A program made the position numbers and the translations under genes. A stretch of DNA of 6,147 nucleotides from contig JAGBCG010000175.1 of NCBI GenBank assembly GCA_017938055.1, positions 1-6,147 of the forward strand. Reading direction: 5' to 3'. Under the pieces are notes generated by a model, which was given only the letters and a program-made list of their open reading frames with translations, was not told where the DNA came from and made no database searches. Below, piece after piece: positions 1 to 6,100 of the stretch. How positions within the stretch are numbered: position 1 is the first letter of the stretch; the number at the start of each line of letters is the position of its first letter. This stretch comes from Clostridia bacterium (GTDB lineage Bacteria; Bacillota; Clostridia; Oscillospirales; CAG-382).

Positions 1-1208
1 ACAACAATATATTTTACGTTTCCGCCGATTTCACCCAGCAGCTCTGCAACAAAATTTTCCGATTCTCTCGATGCCGTTCCGTTACCTATCGCTATATTTT
101 CAATGCCGTACTTTTTGATTAGGTCGGCAAGTACCTTTTTCGATTCATCAATCTTGTTGTGAGGCGGCGTGGGGTAAATAACGCCTGTATCAAGCACCTT
201 TCCTGTTCCGTCAACAACAGCCAATTTACAGCCTGTTCTGTACGCAGGGTCAAAGCCGAGAGTAACCTTTCCTTTAACGGGAGGCTGCATAATAAGAGGC
301 TTTAAGTTTGACGCAAAGTTCTTAATCGCCCCCTCTGCCGCAAAGTCAAAAAGTCCGTTTCTTATCTCACGTTCAAGGGAGGGGAACAGCAGTCTGTCAT
401 AGGAGTCCTCGGCACTTGCCGCAAGGAAGGAGAATGCAGGACTCTTGCCTGTGATAATCTGTGAGCAGATAATCTGAAGTGCGTTATCCTTGCTGTAGTC
501 GATGCTTACCTTCAGGAATTCCTCGTTCTCGCCGCGGTTCATGGCAAGAATTTGGTGTCCCTGCACCTTCTTTATTGCAGATGCAAACTCATAGTAGTTT
601 CTGTAAACAGAGTCTTCCTCCTTTGCTGCTTTTGAGGAAATTGTACCAAATTCGGTAATGGAATTTTTAAGCAATTTCCTTATTTCTGCATCATCCGATA
701 TCATTTCAGCAATAATATCCGAAGCACCTGCCAAAGCATCCTCTGCTGTTTCAACGCCCTTTTCGGCATCAATATACTTTTCAGCAAGCTGTGTCAAAGG
801 AAGCATATCGGGATTCTGCTCCAAAATCTCGTTTGCGAGCCCTTCAAGTCCCTTTTCCTTTGCAATGGTTGCTCTTGTTCTTCTCTTTTGCTTATAGGGA
901 CGGTAAAGGTCCTCAACCTCGCTGAGAGTCTTTGCATTATCAATGGCAAGACTGAGCTCCTCCGTGAGCTTTCCCTGCTCCTCGATGGAGTGCTTTACCT
1001 CCTGCATCCTGTTACTGAGGTTTGTCAGATAATTAAGTCTGTCCTCCAGTGCACGAAGTGTGGTGTCATCCATTGTTCCGTGCATTTCCTTTCGGTATCT
1101 TGCGATAAAGGGAATGGTGTTTCCGTCTGCAAGCAGGTCAATTACGTTCTGTATATAATGCTCGGGTTTGCCAAGCTCCTCTGACAGTATTTTTGCAAAT
1201 GCTTCCAT
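1..1208 (-). CDS. tex: Tex, RNA-binding transcription accessory protein (N-terminal part, cut by window edge)
   Basis: Tex is a cytoplasmic nucleic-acid-binding protein, related to eukaryotic Spt6, that affects transcription; its exact role in clostridia is not settled. The reading frame is open from the ATG at 1208 to the left edge, giving 402 codons of a protein usually a little over 700 residues long. The missing part should hold the rest of the RNase H-like domain, the helix-hairpin-helix region and the C-terminal S1 RNA-binding domain. Visible are the Tex N-terminal helical region with the family signature GNTIPFIARYRKE at residues 29-41, a basic segment with YRPYKQKRRTRA near residue 105, and the start of the YqgF/RNase H-like domain with LGFDPAYRTGCK around residues 317-328. 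The start is fixed by AAAGGA 6 bases upstream. It has its own extended -10 promoter and is probably transcribed separately from rpiB. Confidence 0.95.
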   Translation of the reverse strand, partial: MEAFAKILSEELGKPEHYIQNVIDLLADGNTIPFIARYRKEMHGTMDDTTLRALEDRLNYLTNLSNRMQEVKHSIEEQGKLTEELSLAIDNAKTLSEVEDLYRPYKQKRRTRATIAKEKGLEGLANEILEQNPDMLPLTQLAEKYIDAEKGVETAEDALAGASDIIAEMISDDAEIRKLLKNSITEFGTISSKAAKEEDSVYRNYYEFASAIKKVQGHQILAMNRGENEEFLKVSIDYSKDNALQIICSQIITGKSPAFSFLAASAEDSYDRLLFPSLEREIRNGLFDFAAEGAIKNFASNLKPLIMQPPVKGKVTLGFDPAYRTGCKLAVVDGTGKVLDTGVIYPTPPHNKIDESKKVLADLIKKYGIENIAIGNGTASRESENFVAELLGEIGGNVKYIV

Positions 1209-1236
1209 AAAAATTCCTTTCAGCTATTTATCAGCA

Positions 1237-1264
1237 ATTATATCAAAATTCTCAATGCATACAA
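1237..1264 (-). promoter_or_regulatory. tex promoter (extended -10)
   Basis: Read on the minus strand, TATAAT (1242-1237) is preceded by TGA, giving the extended -10 form TGnTATAAT. A weak -35 candidate, TTGTAT (1264-1259), lies 16 bases upstream. The expected transcript start is near 1230, leaving a leader of only about 20 bases that holds the ribosome binding site AAAGGA. The -35 region overlaps the T-tract of the rpiB terminator. The motifs are seen in the sequence; activity is inferred. Confidence 0.7.
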
Positions 1265-1291
1265 AAATCGGGTCGATGTGGGCATCGACCC
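1263..1291 (-). terminator. Intrinsic terminator of the nifS-nifU-rpiB unit
   Basis: Twenty bases after the rpiB stop, the minus strand forms a perfect 9-bp GC-rich stem, GGGTCGATG with CATCGACCC (1291-1283 and 1278-1270), closed by a 4-base loop CCCA. Five T residues follow at 1267-1263. This is a standard Rho-independent terminator. The stem with its flanking CCGTAG also looks like a dispersed REP-type intergenic repeat that I recall from clostridial genomes; that is from memory and was not checked. Confidence 0.8.
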
Positions 1292-1310
1292 CTACGGTTT
1301 AATTTTGTTT

Positions 1311-1769
1311 TTAAGACAAAGAGCTTCCTTCTTCAAGAGCCGCTATCATGCCCACACGCTTTGCGTGTCTTTCTCCCTCATATTCTGCTTCGAGGAAGCC
1401 GTCAACTATCATCTTTGCCGTTTCAATGCCGATTACTCTTGCTCCAAAGCAAAGAACGTTTGCATCGTTATGTTTTCTTGTCAGAATTGCACTGTAAACC
1501 TCGCTTACCGCCGCAGCTCTCACGCCACGAATCTTGTTTACAGCCATACTCATTCCGATACCCGTTCCGCAAATAAGTATTCCCAGTGAGCCTTTATCTG
1601 CAACAACAGCTCTGCCCACCTTTTCGGCATATACGGGGTAGTCTACTTTATCAGGGGTATATGTTCCCATATCTTCAACGTCATAGCCTTTATCATTCAG
1701 GTATCCCACAATATCATTTTTCATGTGGAGTGCTGCATGGTCACATCCAATGTAAACTTTCTTTGACAT
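1311..1769 (-). CDS. rpiB: Ribose-5-phosphate isomerase B (RpiB/LacA/LacB family)
   Basis: RpiB interconverts ribose 5-phosphate and ribulose 5-phosphate in the cytoplasm, in the non-oxidative pentose phosphate pathway. The product is 152 residues, normal for the family. The N-terminal GCDHAA (residues 8-13) has the phosphate/sugar-binding Asp-His pair, CGTGIGMS (67-74) carries the catalytic-base Cys67 and the anion-binding Gly-rich loop, and RKHNDANVL (98-106) supplies His100. I chose the ATG at 1769 over an in-frame ATG at 1775, because AAGGAG lies 7 bases before the former and only 1 base before the latter. The gene begins 24 bases after the nifU stop and is followed by a terminator, so it is the last gene of the nifS-nifU-rpiB unit. 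The related allose-6-phosphate and galactose-6-phosphate isomerases share this fold; with no sugar operon nearby, the ribose enzyme is the simplest reading. Confidence 0.93.
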   Translation of the reverse strand: MSKKVYIGCDHAALHMKNDIVGYLNDKGYDVEDMGTYTPDKVDYPVYAEKVGRAVVADKGSLGILICGTGIGMSMAVNKIRGVRAAAVSEVYSAILTRKHNDANVLCFGARVIGIETAKMIVDGFLEAEYEGERHAKRVGMIAALEEGSSLS

Positions 1770-1793
1770 TTTCATTCTCCTTAGCCGTCTTGA

Positions 1794-2249
1794 TTATTCT
1801 TCGTGCGTAGCATGCTCGTGCTCGTGTGCGCTACAGCTTGCACAGCAACCATTACACTGCTTTTCAAGCTCGGTTGTATCCTTGCCTATTTTTTTGTAGT
1901 AATCAACAATAGCCGCCTTTACCGCTTCTTCTGCAAGCACCGAGCAATGCACCTTTGCAGGAGGAAGTCCGTCCAGTGCCTCAACAACAGCTTTGTTTGA
2001 AAGCTCAAGGGCTTCTTCAACGCTCTTTCCCTTAATAAGCTCTGTTGCCATTGAAGAAGTAGCAATAGCACTTGCACAGCCAAAAGTCTGGAACTTTGTA
2101 TCTACAATTATTCCATCCTCAATCTTCATATAAATCTTCATTATATCTCCGCATTTGGCATTTCCAACTTCACCTACTGCGTCTGCATCAGGAATTTCGC
2201 CAACATTTCTCGGATTTGTAAAATGGTCCATTACCTTTTCTGAATACAT
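1794..2249 (-). CDS. nifU: Fe-S cluster assembly scaffold NifU/IscU, clostridial type, with Cys/His-rich tail
   Basis: This is the scaffold on which [2Fe-2S] and [4Fe-4S] clusters are built, with sulfur from NifS, before transfer to target proteins in the cytoplasm. The 151-residue product has the IscU fold with all three cluster-ligating cysteines: Cys33 in KCGD, with the adjacent Asp35 that favours cluster release, Cys58 in FGCAS, and Cys102 in VHCSVLA. It lacks the ferredoxin-like and C-terminal Nfu domains of nitrogen-fixer NifU and matches the short clostridial type. Beyond the usual end (around residue 125) there is a tail with Cys132, 135, 136 and 139 and His142, 144, 146 and 149, a likely extra metal-binding segment. 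AGGAG lies 8 bases before the ATG. The gene starts 22 bases after the nifS stop, so the two should be made together. Confidence 0.95.
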   Translation of the reverse strand: MYSEKVMDHFTNPRNVGEIPDADAVGEVGNAKCGDIMKIYMKIEDGIIVDTKFQTFGCASAIATSSMATELIKGKSVEEALELSNKAVVEALDGLPPAKVHCSVLAEEAVKAAIVDYYKKIGKDTTELEKQCNGCCASCSAHEHEHATHEE

Positions 2250-2271
2250 ATTTATATCTCCTGTAAATCAA

Positions 2272-3465
2272 TTACTGTCTGCCAAGAGGTGATATTTCTC
2301 TCAGTCTTTCAATTACTTTTTTAACGCTTTCCACGATATAATCAACATCCGCCTGTGTTGTTTCATGGGAAAGTGTAAGTCTTAACGAGCCGTGTGCAAT
2401 TTCATGGGGAAGTCCCATTGCAAGAAGTACATGGCTGGGTTCAAGTGATTTTGATGAACAAGCCGAGCCTGTTGAAGCACATATTCCCATCATGTCAAGC
2501 ATGAGAAGAAGGCTTTCGCCCTCAATATATTCAAAAGTAAAGCTTGCAGTACCGGGAAGTCTTTTTGTGGGATGACCCGTAAGTCTTGAATGAGGAATTT
2601 CAAGAAGACGTCTTATAAGGTCATCTCTGAGCATTGCAAGTCTTGCGTTATCGTCCTGCATTTCTTCGTTTGCAATAGCCAGTGCCTCTGCCATACCCAC
2701 AATACCGGGCATGTTTTCAGTACCGCCTCTTTTGCCCTTTTCCTGTCCGCCGCCCTCAATAAGAGTCTTGACAACAACTCCACTCTTAACATAAAGGCCG
2801 CCAACACCTTTTGGTGCTCTAAATTTATGTCCCGAAAAAGCAAGCATGTCAACGCCTAAATCCTTAACATTTATGGGAAGATGTCCCACCGCCTGAACAG
2901 CATCCGTAAACACTAAAATTTTCTCGTTTACTTCCTTGACTCTCTTTGTGATTTCCTTGATAGGTTCAACCGTACCAACCTCGTTGTTGGCATACATTAT
3001 TGCAACAAGTGCAGTATCCTCCTGAATCGCCTTAACAACGTCATCGGGATTCACCATCGCATTTTCATCAACAGGAAGATAAGTTACCTTTATTCCCTGC
3101 TTTTCAAGAGCCTTGCAGGTATGAAGCACTGCATGATGCTCTATCTTTGTTGTAATAACATGACAAGTATCTTTATCATGTCTGTCAAGATATGCCTTAA
3201 CAGCACCCTTTATAGCCCAGTTATCCGACTCTGAGCCGCAGCCCGTGAAGTAAATTTCCTTTGCTTCACAGCCAAGAATTCCTGCAATTTTACTGCGTGC
3301 ATCGTCAATATACTTTTTGGCCTCTCTGCCTTTTGCATGAAGGCTTGAGGGATTACCTAAAACCTCTCCGAAAAGAGGCATCATTTTTGCAAGGACAACG
3401 GGATGAACGCTTGTGGTTGCTGCGTTGTCTGCGTAAACAAATCTATTTTTCTGTTCGTGAGACAT
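2272..3465 (-). CDS. nifS: Cysteine desulfurase NifS/IscS
   Basis: This PLP enzyme converts cysteine to alanine and holds the sulfur as a persulfide for delivery to NifU. The product is 397 residues, normal for class V aminotransferase-fold desulfurases. Visible features are the N-terminal YADNAATT (11-18), the PLP-stacking EHHAVL (109-114), the cofactor-contacting Asp188 and Gln191 in FTDAVQ, the PLP-binding Lys214 in SGHK, RGGTEN (246-251), and the catalytic loop GSACSS with persulfide-forming Cys336, followed by LEPSHVLLAMG. The frame extends upstream to a GTG at 3483, but AGGAG lies inside that extension, 7 bases before the ATG at 3465, so I start at 3465. It is the first gene of the nifS-nifU-rpiB unit. 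The nifS name follows the clostridial pairing with short NifU; iscS would be an equally valid functional name. No Rrf2/IscR-type regulator gene is present in the window. Confidence 0.96.
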   Translation of the reverse strand: MSHEQKNRFVYADNAATTSVHPVVLAKMMPLFGEVLGNPSSLHAKGREAKKYIDDARSKIAGILGCEAKEIYFTGCGSESDNWAIKGAVKAYLDRHDKDTCHVITTKIEHHAVLHTCKALEKQGIKVTYLPVDENAMVNPDDVVKAIQEDTALVAIMYANNEVGTVEPIKEITKRVKEVNEKILVFTDAVQAVGHLPINVKDLGVDMLAFSGHKFRAPKGVGGLYVKSGVVVKTLIEGGGQEKGKRGGTENMPGIVGMAEALAIANEEMQDDNARLAMLRDDLIRRLLEIPHSRLTGHPTKRLPGTASFTFEYIEGESLLLMLDMMGICASTGSACSSKSLEPSHVLLAMGLPHEIAHGSLRLTLSHETTQADVDYIVESVKKVIERLREISPLGRQ

Positions 3466-3479
3466 TTCATTTCTCCTAT

Positions 3480-3493
3480 ACACTCATAAGTGT
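3480..3493 (-). other. Short hairpin just upstream of the nifS ribosome binding site
   Basis: On the minus strand, ACACT-TATG-AGTGT forms a 5-bp stem with a 4-base loop, ending about 2 bases before the AGGAG that serves nifS. It lies in the predicted nifS leader and could affect ribosome access. Such short stems also arise by chance, so the functional claim is weak. Confidence 0.3.
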
Positions 3494-3506
3494 TACATTT
3501 TACAGT

Positions 3507-3541
3507 ATGCGTAACCAAAACTTTCTGCTTCGGGTACGCAT
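3507..3541 (-). other. Imperfect inverted repeat in the nifS leader
   Basis: ATGCGTAACC (3507-3516) and GGGTACGCAT (3532-3541) are complementary at 9 of 10 positions, with a 15-base loop. On the minus strand this stem falls within the roughly 85-base leader between the predicted nifS transcript start near 3550 and the start codon. No T-tract follows it, so it is not a simple terminator. I matched it to no riboswitch class: T-box, SAM and FMN core motifs were not seen. Confidence 0.45.
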
Positions 3542-3551
3542 CAATTTAGTA

Positions 3552-3567
3552 CAGGCATCCTAGCCTG
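3552..3567. promoter_or_regulatory. Candidate operator: inverted repeat framing the nifS -10 box
   Basis: On the minus strand, arms CAGGC and GCCTG flank exactly the six bases TAGGAT, which are the proposed -10 element. Dyad symmetry at this place is where a dimeric repressor could bind. It does not resemble the IscR type 1 consensus as I remember it. The 5-bp arms are short and may be coincidental. Confidence 0.35.
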
Positions 3568-3584
3568 AAGCCAATCTATGTCAA
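3557..3584 (-). promoter_or_regulatory. nifS-nifU-rpiB promoter
   Basis: A perfect -35 TTGACA (3584-3579) is followed, after a 16-base spacer, by TAGGAT (3562-3557), which matches TATAAT at four of six positions including the key second A and last T. The transcript would start near 3550, giving a leader of about 85 bases before nifS. It lies downstream of the acpP terminator, which supports independent transcription. Confidence 0.6.
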
Positions 3585-3597
3585 AGCATACGCTTTT

Positions 3598-3628
3598 TGC
3601 ACCTCTGCCGTGACGGGAAAAGAGTGCA
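3598..3628. repeat. Inverted repeat upstream of the nifS promoter
   Basis: On the plus strand, TGCACCTCT (3598-3606) pairs with AGAGTGCA (3621-3628) apart from one bulged C, and CCG-TGA-CGG can form a small inner stem. It sits between the acpP terminator and the nifS -35 box. Neither strand has a T-tract after it, so it is not an obvious terminator; it may be a degenerate intergenic repeat or a protein site. Function unknown. Confidence 0.35.
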
Positions 3629-3640
3629 CATACGCCATTA

Positions 3641-3710
3641 TTTAAAAAATTAAAGCGGGAATACTATGCCAAGGCGTAACATTCCCGATTGTCGCTTAAT
3701 TATAAGCAAC
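3641..3710 (-). terminator. acpP terminator with tandem hairpins
   Basis: Two stem-loops follow the acpP stop on the minus strand. The first (3710-3691) is an 8-bp stem, GTTGCTTA with TAAGCGAC including one G-T wobble, around a TAAT loop. The second (3687-3656) has a 7-bp base, CGGGAAT with ATTCCCG, then a two-base mismatch and a further 5-6 pairs around CATAG/TTACG-type arms. It is followed by CTTTAATTTTTT (3655-3644), a good T-tract. The second hairpin is the likely terminator; the first may protect the 3' end or be chance. Confidence 0.75.
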
Positions 3711-3716
3711 GCCCGC

Positions 3717-3941
3717 TTAGAGCTTACGCTCAATGAAGTCGGCAACGTCACTGATTGTCTTTAATGTAATTGCCTCCTCGTCAGAAACCGATATACCGAA
3801 ATTTTCTTCGATAGCCATAAGCATTTCTACTACATCAAGGGAGTCAGCTCCCAAGTCTTCGATAATATTTGTATCCGGTGAAAGGGTATTGACATCAATA
3901 CGAAGCTGCTTAGCAAGCAAATCCATGATTTTCTCTAACAT
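3717..3941 (-). CDS. acpP: Acyl carrier protein
   Basis: ACP carries growing acyl chains on a 4'-phosphopantetheine arm in cytoplasmic type II fatty acid synthesis and hands them to phospholipid and other pathways. The 74-residue product is normal length. It has the attachment motif GADSLDVVE with the modified Ser34, acidic helix II (LDVVEMLMAIEENF) that docks partner enzymes, and a C-terminal ISDVADFIE helix. GGAGG lies 9 bases before the ATG. It stands alone with its own strong promoter and terminator rather than in a fab cluster. Whether it is the main fatty acid ACP or a second, dedicated one cannot be told from this window; the typical sequence and consensus promoter favour a general role. 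Confidence 0.95.
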   Translation of the reverse strand: MLEKIMDLLAKQLRIDVNTLSPDTNIIEDLGADSLDVVEMLMAIEENFGISVSDEEAITLKTISDVADFIERKL

Positions 3942-4014
3942 ACTCTCTAACCTCCAATCCTGTTTTGTAGTATTTACAGAACATCACAAAAACATGACAC
4001 TCTTTTTCTCATAC

Positions 4015-4043
4015 ATTATATTCCAATCTTTTCTTCTTGTCAA
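4015..4043 (-). promoter_or_regulatory. acpP promoter (perfect sigma-A consensus)
   Basis: On the minus strand, TTGACA (4043-4038) and TATAAT (4020-4015) are separated by exactly 17 bases. All twelve consensus bases match. AT-rich DNA just upstream (about 4045-4070) could act as an UP element. The transcript would start near 4008, giving a leader of about 67 bases with the GGAGG site at its end. High, steady expression is expected for an ACP. Confidence 0.88.
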
Positions 4044-4050
4044 TAGACAA
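4037..4050. promoter_or_regulatory. Candidate operator: inverted repeat over the acpP -35 box
   Basis: TTGTC-AATA-GACAA is a perfect dyad with 5-bp arms that covers the whole -35 element of the acpP promoter. It does not resemble the FapR site known from Bacillus fatty acid genes. It could be a repressor site, or partly reflect the -35 hexamer itself meeting a chance GACAA. Confidence 0.35.
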
Positions 4051-4153
4051 TTTACAACATTTATATTAACGCTTTTTCAGACTTTTTGGCAAAAAGCATA
4101 AACAAATCCCCTTAAAAATCAAACACGGCATCTTTACAAAGACCAAAGCAAAT

Positions 4154-4172
4154 GGCGAAGCAACGCTTCGCC
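4154..4172 (-). terminator. Hairpin downstream of asnB, possible weak terminator or repeat
   Basis: GGCGAAGC-AAC-GCTTCGCC is a perfect 8-bp GC-rich stem with a 3-base loop, 55 bases past the asnB stop. On the minus strand it is followed by ATTTGCTTTG, only a loose T-rich stretch, so termination may be partial. Its form also fits a dispersed intergenic repeat. It is the only strong hairpin between asnB and the acpP promoter. The rest of the 3942-4226 gap holds the acpP promoter and an A/T-only CTTTTT/AAAAAG dyad at 4082-4096, with no gene. Confidence 0.5.
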
Positions 4173-4226
4173 CTCTGTCTATGACAAATCCACCTTTTGC
4201 TCTATTTTACTCATTAAACGCATTTG

Positions 4227-6095
4227 CTACATGTGCAAAAATTGTTTATCCACGTACAGCCTGTACCATGAAATAAACGTTAAAATCGTCCATACGGTAC
4301 GGTAATTATCTGCCTTTCCTGTCCTATGGTCTTCAAGAAGCTTTAGTGCCATATTTTTATCAATAAATTCATCAGCATATGGCGAAAGAATAATATCCTT
4401 TGCCCATTGATACAGCTCATCCTTAAGCCACACTCTTACAGGAACCGGATAGCCCTTTTTTGCTCTCATAAATGTCTGCTCGTTTACTATATCCCGAAAG
4501 GCATGACGGAAAATATATTTAGTTGTTCCGTGGCTTAATTTGTCGCTGTCGCACAGTACGCTTGCCGCTTCGAACACCTCTCTGTCAAGAAACGGCACTC
4601 TTGCCTCAAGGGAATGTGCCATTGACATTCTGTCTCCTTTTACAAGGATATCTCCCTTTAACCATGTGTTAATATCACAGTATTGCATCTTGGACAGCAT
4701 TGACAGATTCTGCACTTTATCGTAAATGGGATGAGTAATTTGTGTAAAATGGACATCGGGATTGTAACATTTATATATTTTCTGCTTTTTACTTTCATCA
4801 AATATAAAGGCATTTCCCACAAATCTGTCCTCAACAGGAGTTGTACCTCTCAAAAGAAGCTGTTTACCCTTTACAAAATCAGGAAGAATACGTGCTGCAG
4901 CGTTAATAACACTTTTTACAGGCTTTGGCAAAGCAAAGATTTTTTGTGCCGACTGACTTGTTCCGTATACACGGTAGCCTGCAAACAGTTCATCTGAGCC
5001 TTCTCCTGAAAGAACAACCTTTACATGCTTTGCTGCTTGCTCACATATAAGATATATCGCCACAACCGACGGGTCCGCAACCGGACTGTCAAGATGATAC
5101 ATGACTTTATCATATGCATTTATAAAATCCTCAAAGGTAGCAATCCTCTTAATATGCTCTATATCAAGATGATCTGCTATTTCACAGGCATCCTCCATTT
5201 CCGAATAGTCCTTCACACCAAAAGAAATGGTAAAAGCTTTTATTCCGGGACAAAGCTTTGAAGCAATAGAGGTGATAACCGCACTATCAATTCCGCTTGA
5301 CAAAAAGCTTCCCACAGGCACGTCACTGAGCATATGTGCCCTTACACTGTTTTCCAAGGCACGACGCAGATTTTTTTCCTTTTCGTCAAAGCTCATTGCT
5401 GAATTTGGCTTTAGCCGATAGTCTGCATATCTCACAGGCTTCAGCTTTTCACCTTTACTCAAAAGAGCATAGTGACCCGCCGGAAGAACTTTGATATCAG
5501 GTGTTATGGTATTGGGCTCGGGAACATATTGAAAAGTAAGATAGTGCTGAAGTGCTGTTTTGTCCACCTTATATCCGTCGCTCATACTGCTGTCATGCAC
5601 AAAAGTCTTGAATTCTGATGAAAAAACAATCCTGTCACCGCTTTCTCTGTAGTAAAACGGCTTTATTCCAAACGGATCTCTTCCAAAAAACAGGGTGTTT
5701 TCCTGTCTGTCATAAATTACTATAGCAAACATCCCCCGAAGTCTTGTTATAAAACCTGCTCCGTCAAGCTTATACAAAGCAAGAATAGTTTCAATTTCAG
5801 AACGGGTATCAAAGGTAATGCCTTTATTCACAAGCTCACTTCTCAAATCAAGATAGTTGTAAATTTCGCCATTAAAGATTCCCGTAAATCTGTTTTCCTT
5901 GTCGGTAAATGGCTGTACTCCTTTTTCAAGGTCGATTATGGAAAGCCTGCGAAAAGCCATAGCACAGCATGTATCGATAATTTCCTTAGAGTCATCAGGC
6001 CCTCTGTGACTTATGGCGTCAGACATTTTTCTCAAATCCGATATATCTTGCTGAATTATGGGTGTGTCTTTAAAAATTCCTGCAAATCCGCACAT
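4227..6095 (-). CDS. asnB: Asparagine synthetase, glutamine-hydrolysing (AsnO type)
   Basis: The enzyme uses glutamine and ATP to amidate aspartate to asparagine in the cytoplasm; some relatives amidate other carboxylates. The 622-residue product is complete. The N-terminal glutaminase domain (about 1-200) starts with MCGF, giving nucleophile Cys2 once Met is removed, and has FRRLSIID with Arg50 and FNGEIYN (74-80). The synthetase domain (about 240-600) has the ATP-pyrophosphatase loop LSSGIDSA (265-272), LSGEGSDELFAGY (362-374), SLEARVPFLD (495-504) and KKGYPVPVR (546-554). The sequence closely resembles Bacillus subtilis AsnO as I recall it. AAGGAG lies 6 bases before the ATG. Two differences from many homologues are SSG instead of SGG in the ATP loop, which I also recall from other clostridia, and Glu100 where many have the glutamine-contacting Asp (TRSEIE versus SDTE). 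It lies upstream of acpP, but acpP has its own promoter, so a functional link is not required. Confidence 0.95.
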   Translation of the reverse strand: MCGFAGIFKDTPIIQQDISDLRKMSDAISHRGPDDSKEIIDTCCAMAFRRLSIIDLEKGVQPFTDKENRFTGIFNGEIYNYLDLRSELVNKGITFDTRSEIETILALYKLDGAGFITRLRGMFAIVIYDRQENTLFFGRDPFGIKPFYYRESGDRIVFSSEFKTFVHDSSMSDGYKVDKTALQHYLTFQYVPEPNTITPDIKVLPAGHYALLSKGEKLKPVRYADYRLKPNSAMSFDEKEKNLRRALENSVRAHMLSDVPVGSFLSSGIDSAVITSIASKLCPGIKAFTISFGVKDYSEMEDACEIADHLDIEHIKRIATFEDFINAYDKVMYHLDSPVADPSVVAIYLICEQAAKHVKVVLSGEGSDELFAGYRVYGTSQSAQKIFALPKPVKSVINAAARILPDFVKGKQLLLRGTTPVEDRFVGNAFIFDESKKQKIYKCYNPDVHFTQITHPIYDKVQNLSMLSKMQYCDINTWLKGDILVKGDRMSMAHSLEARVPFLDREVFEAASVLCDSDKLSHGTTKYIFRHAFRDIVNEQTFMRAKKGYPVPVRVWLKDELYQWAKDIILSPYADEFIDKNMALKLLEDHRTGKADNYRTVWTILTFISWYRLYVDKQFLHM

Positions 6096-6100
6096 ATTTT

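Noticed and set aside
1278..2000. Plus-strand open frames opposite rpiB and nifU
   Set aside because: They are antisense to clearly conserved genes, show no family motifs, and their translations are the irregular Cys/Leu/Ser-rich type expected from shadow frames.
3466..3483. Upstream GTG start for nifS adding six residues
   Set aside because: The AGGAG site lies inside this extension and is well spaced only for the ATG at 3465.
3466..3716. T-box or other known riboswitch controlling nifS
   Set aside because: No T-box antiterminator sequence and no recognisable SAM, FMN, TPP or cobalamin core in either strand of the gap.
3733..4101. 122-codon plus-strand open frame opposite acpP and its promoter
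   Set aside because: The first part is the complement of acpP and the rest runs through a perfect minus-strand promoter; there is no convincing ribosome binding site or recognisable domain.
4191..4226. Tiny minus-strand ORFs between asnB and acpP (for example an 11-codon frame starting ATGAGTAAA)
   Set aside because: No ribosome binding site and too short to judge; chance is the simplest explanation.
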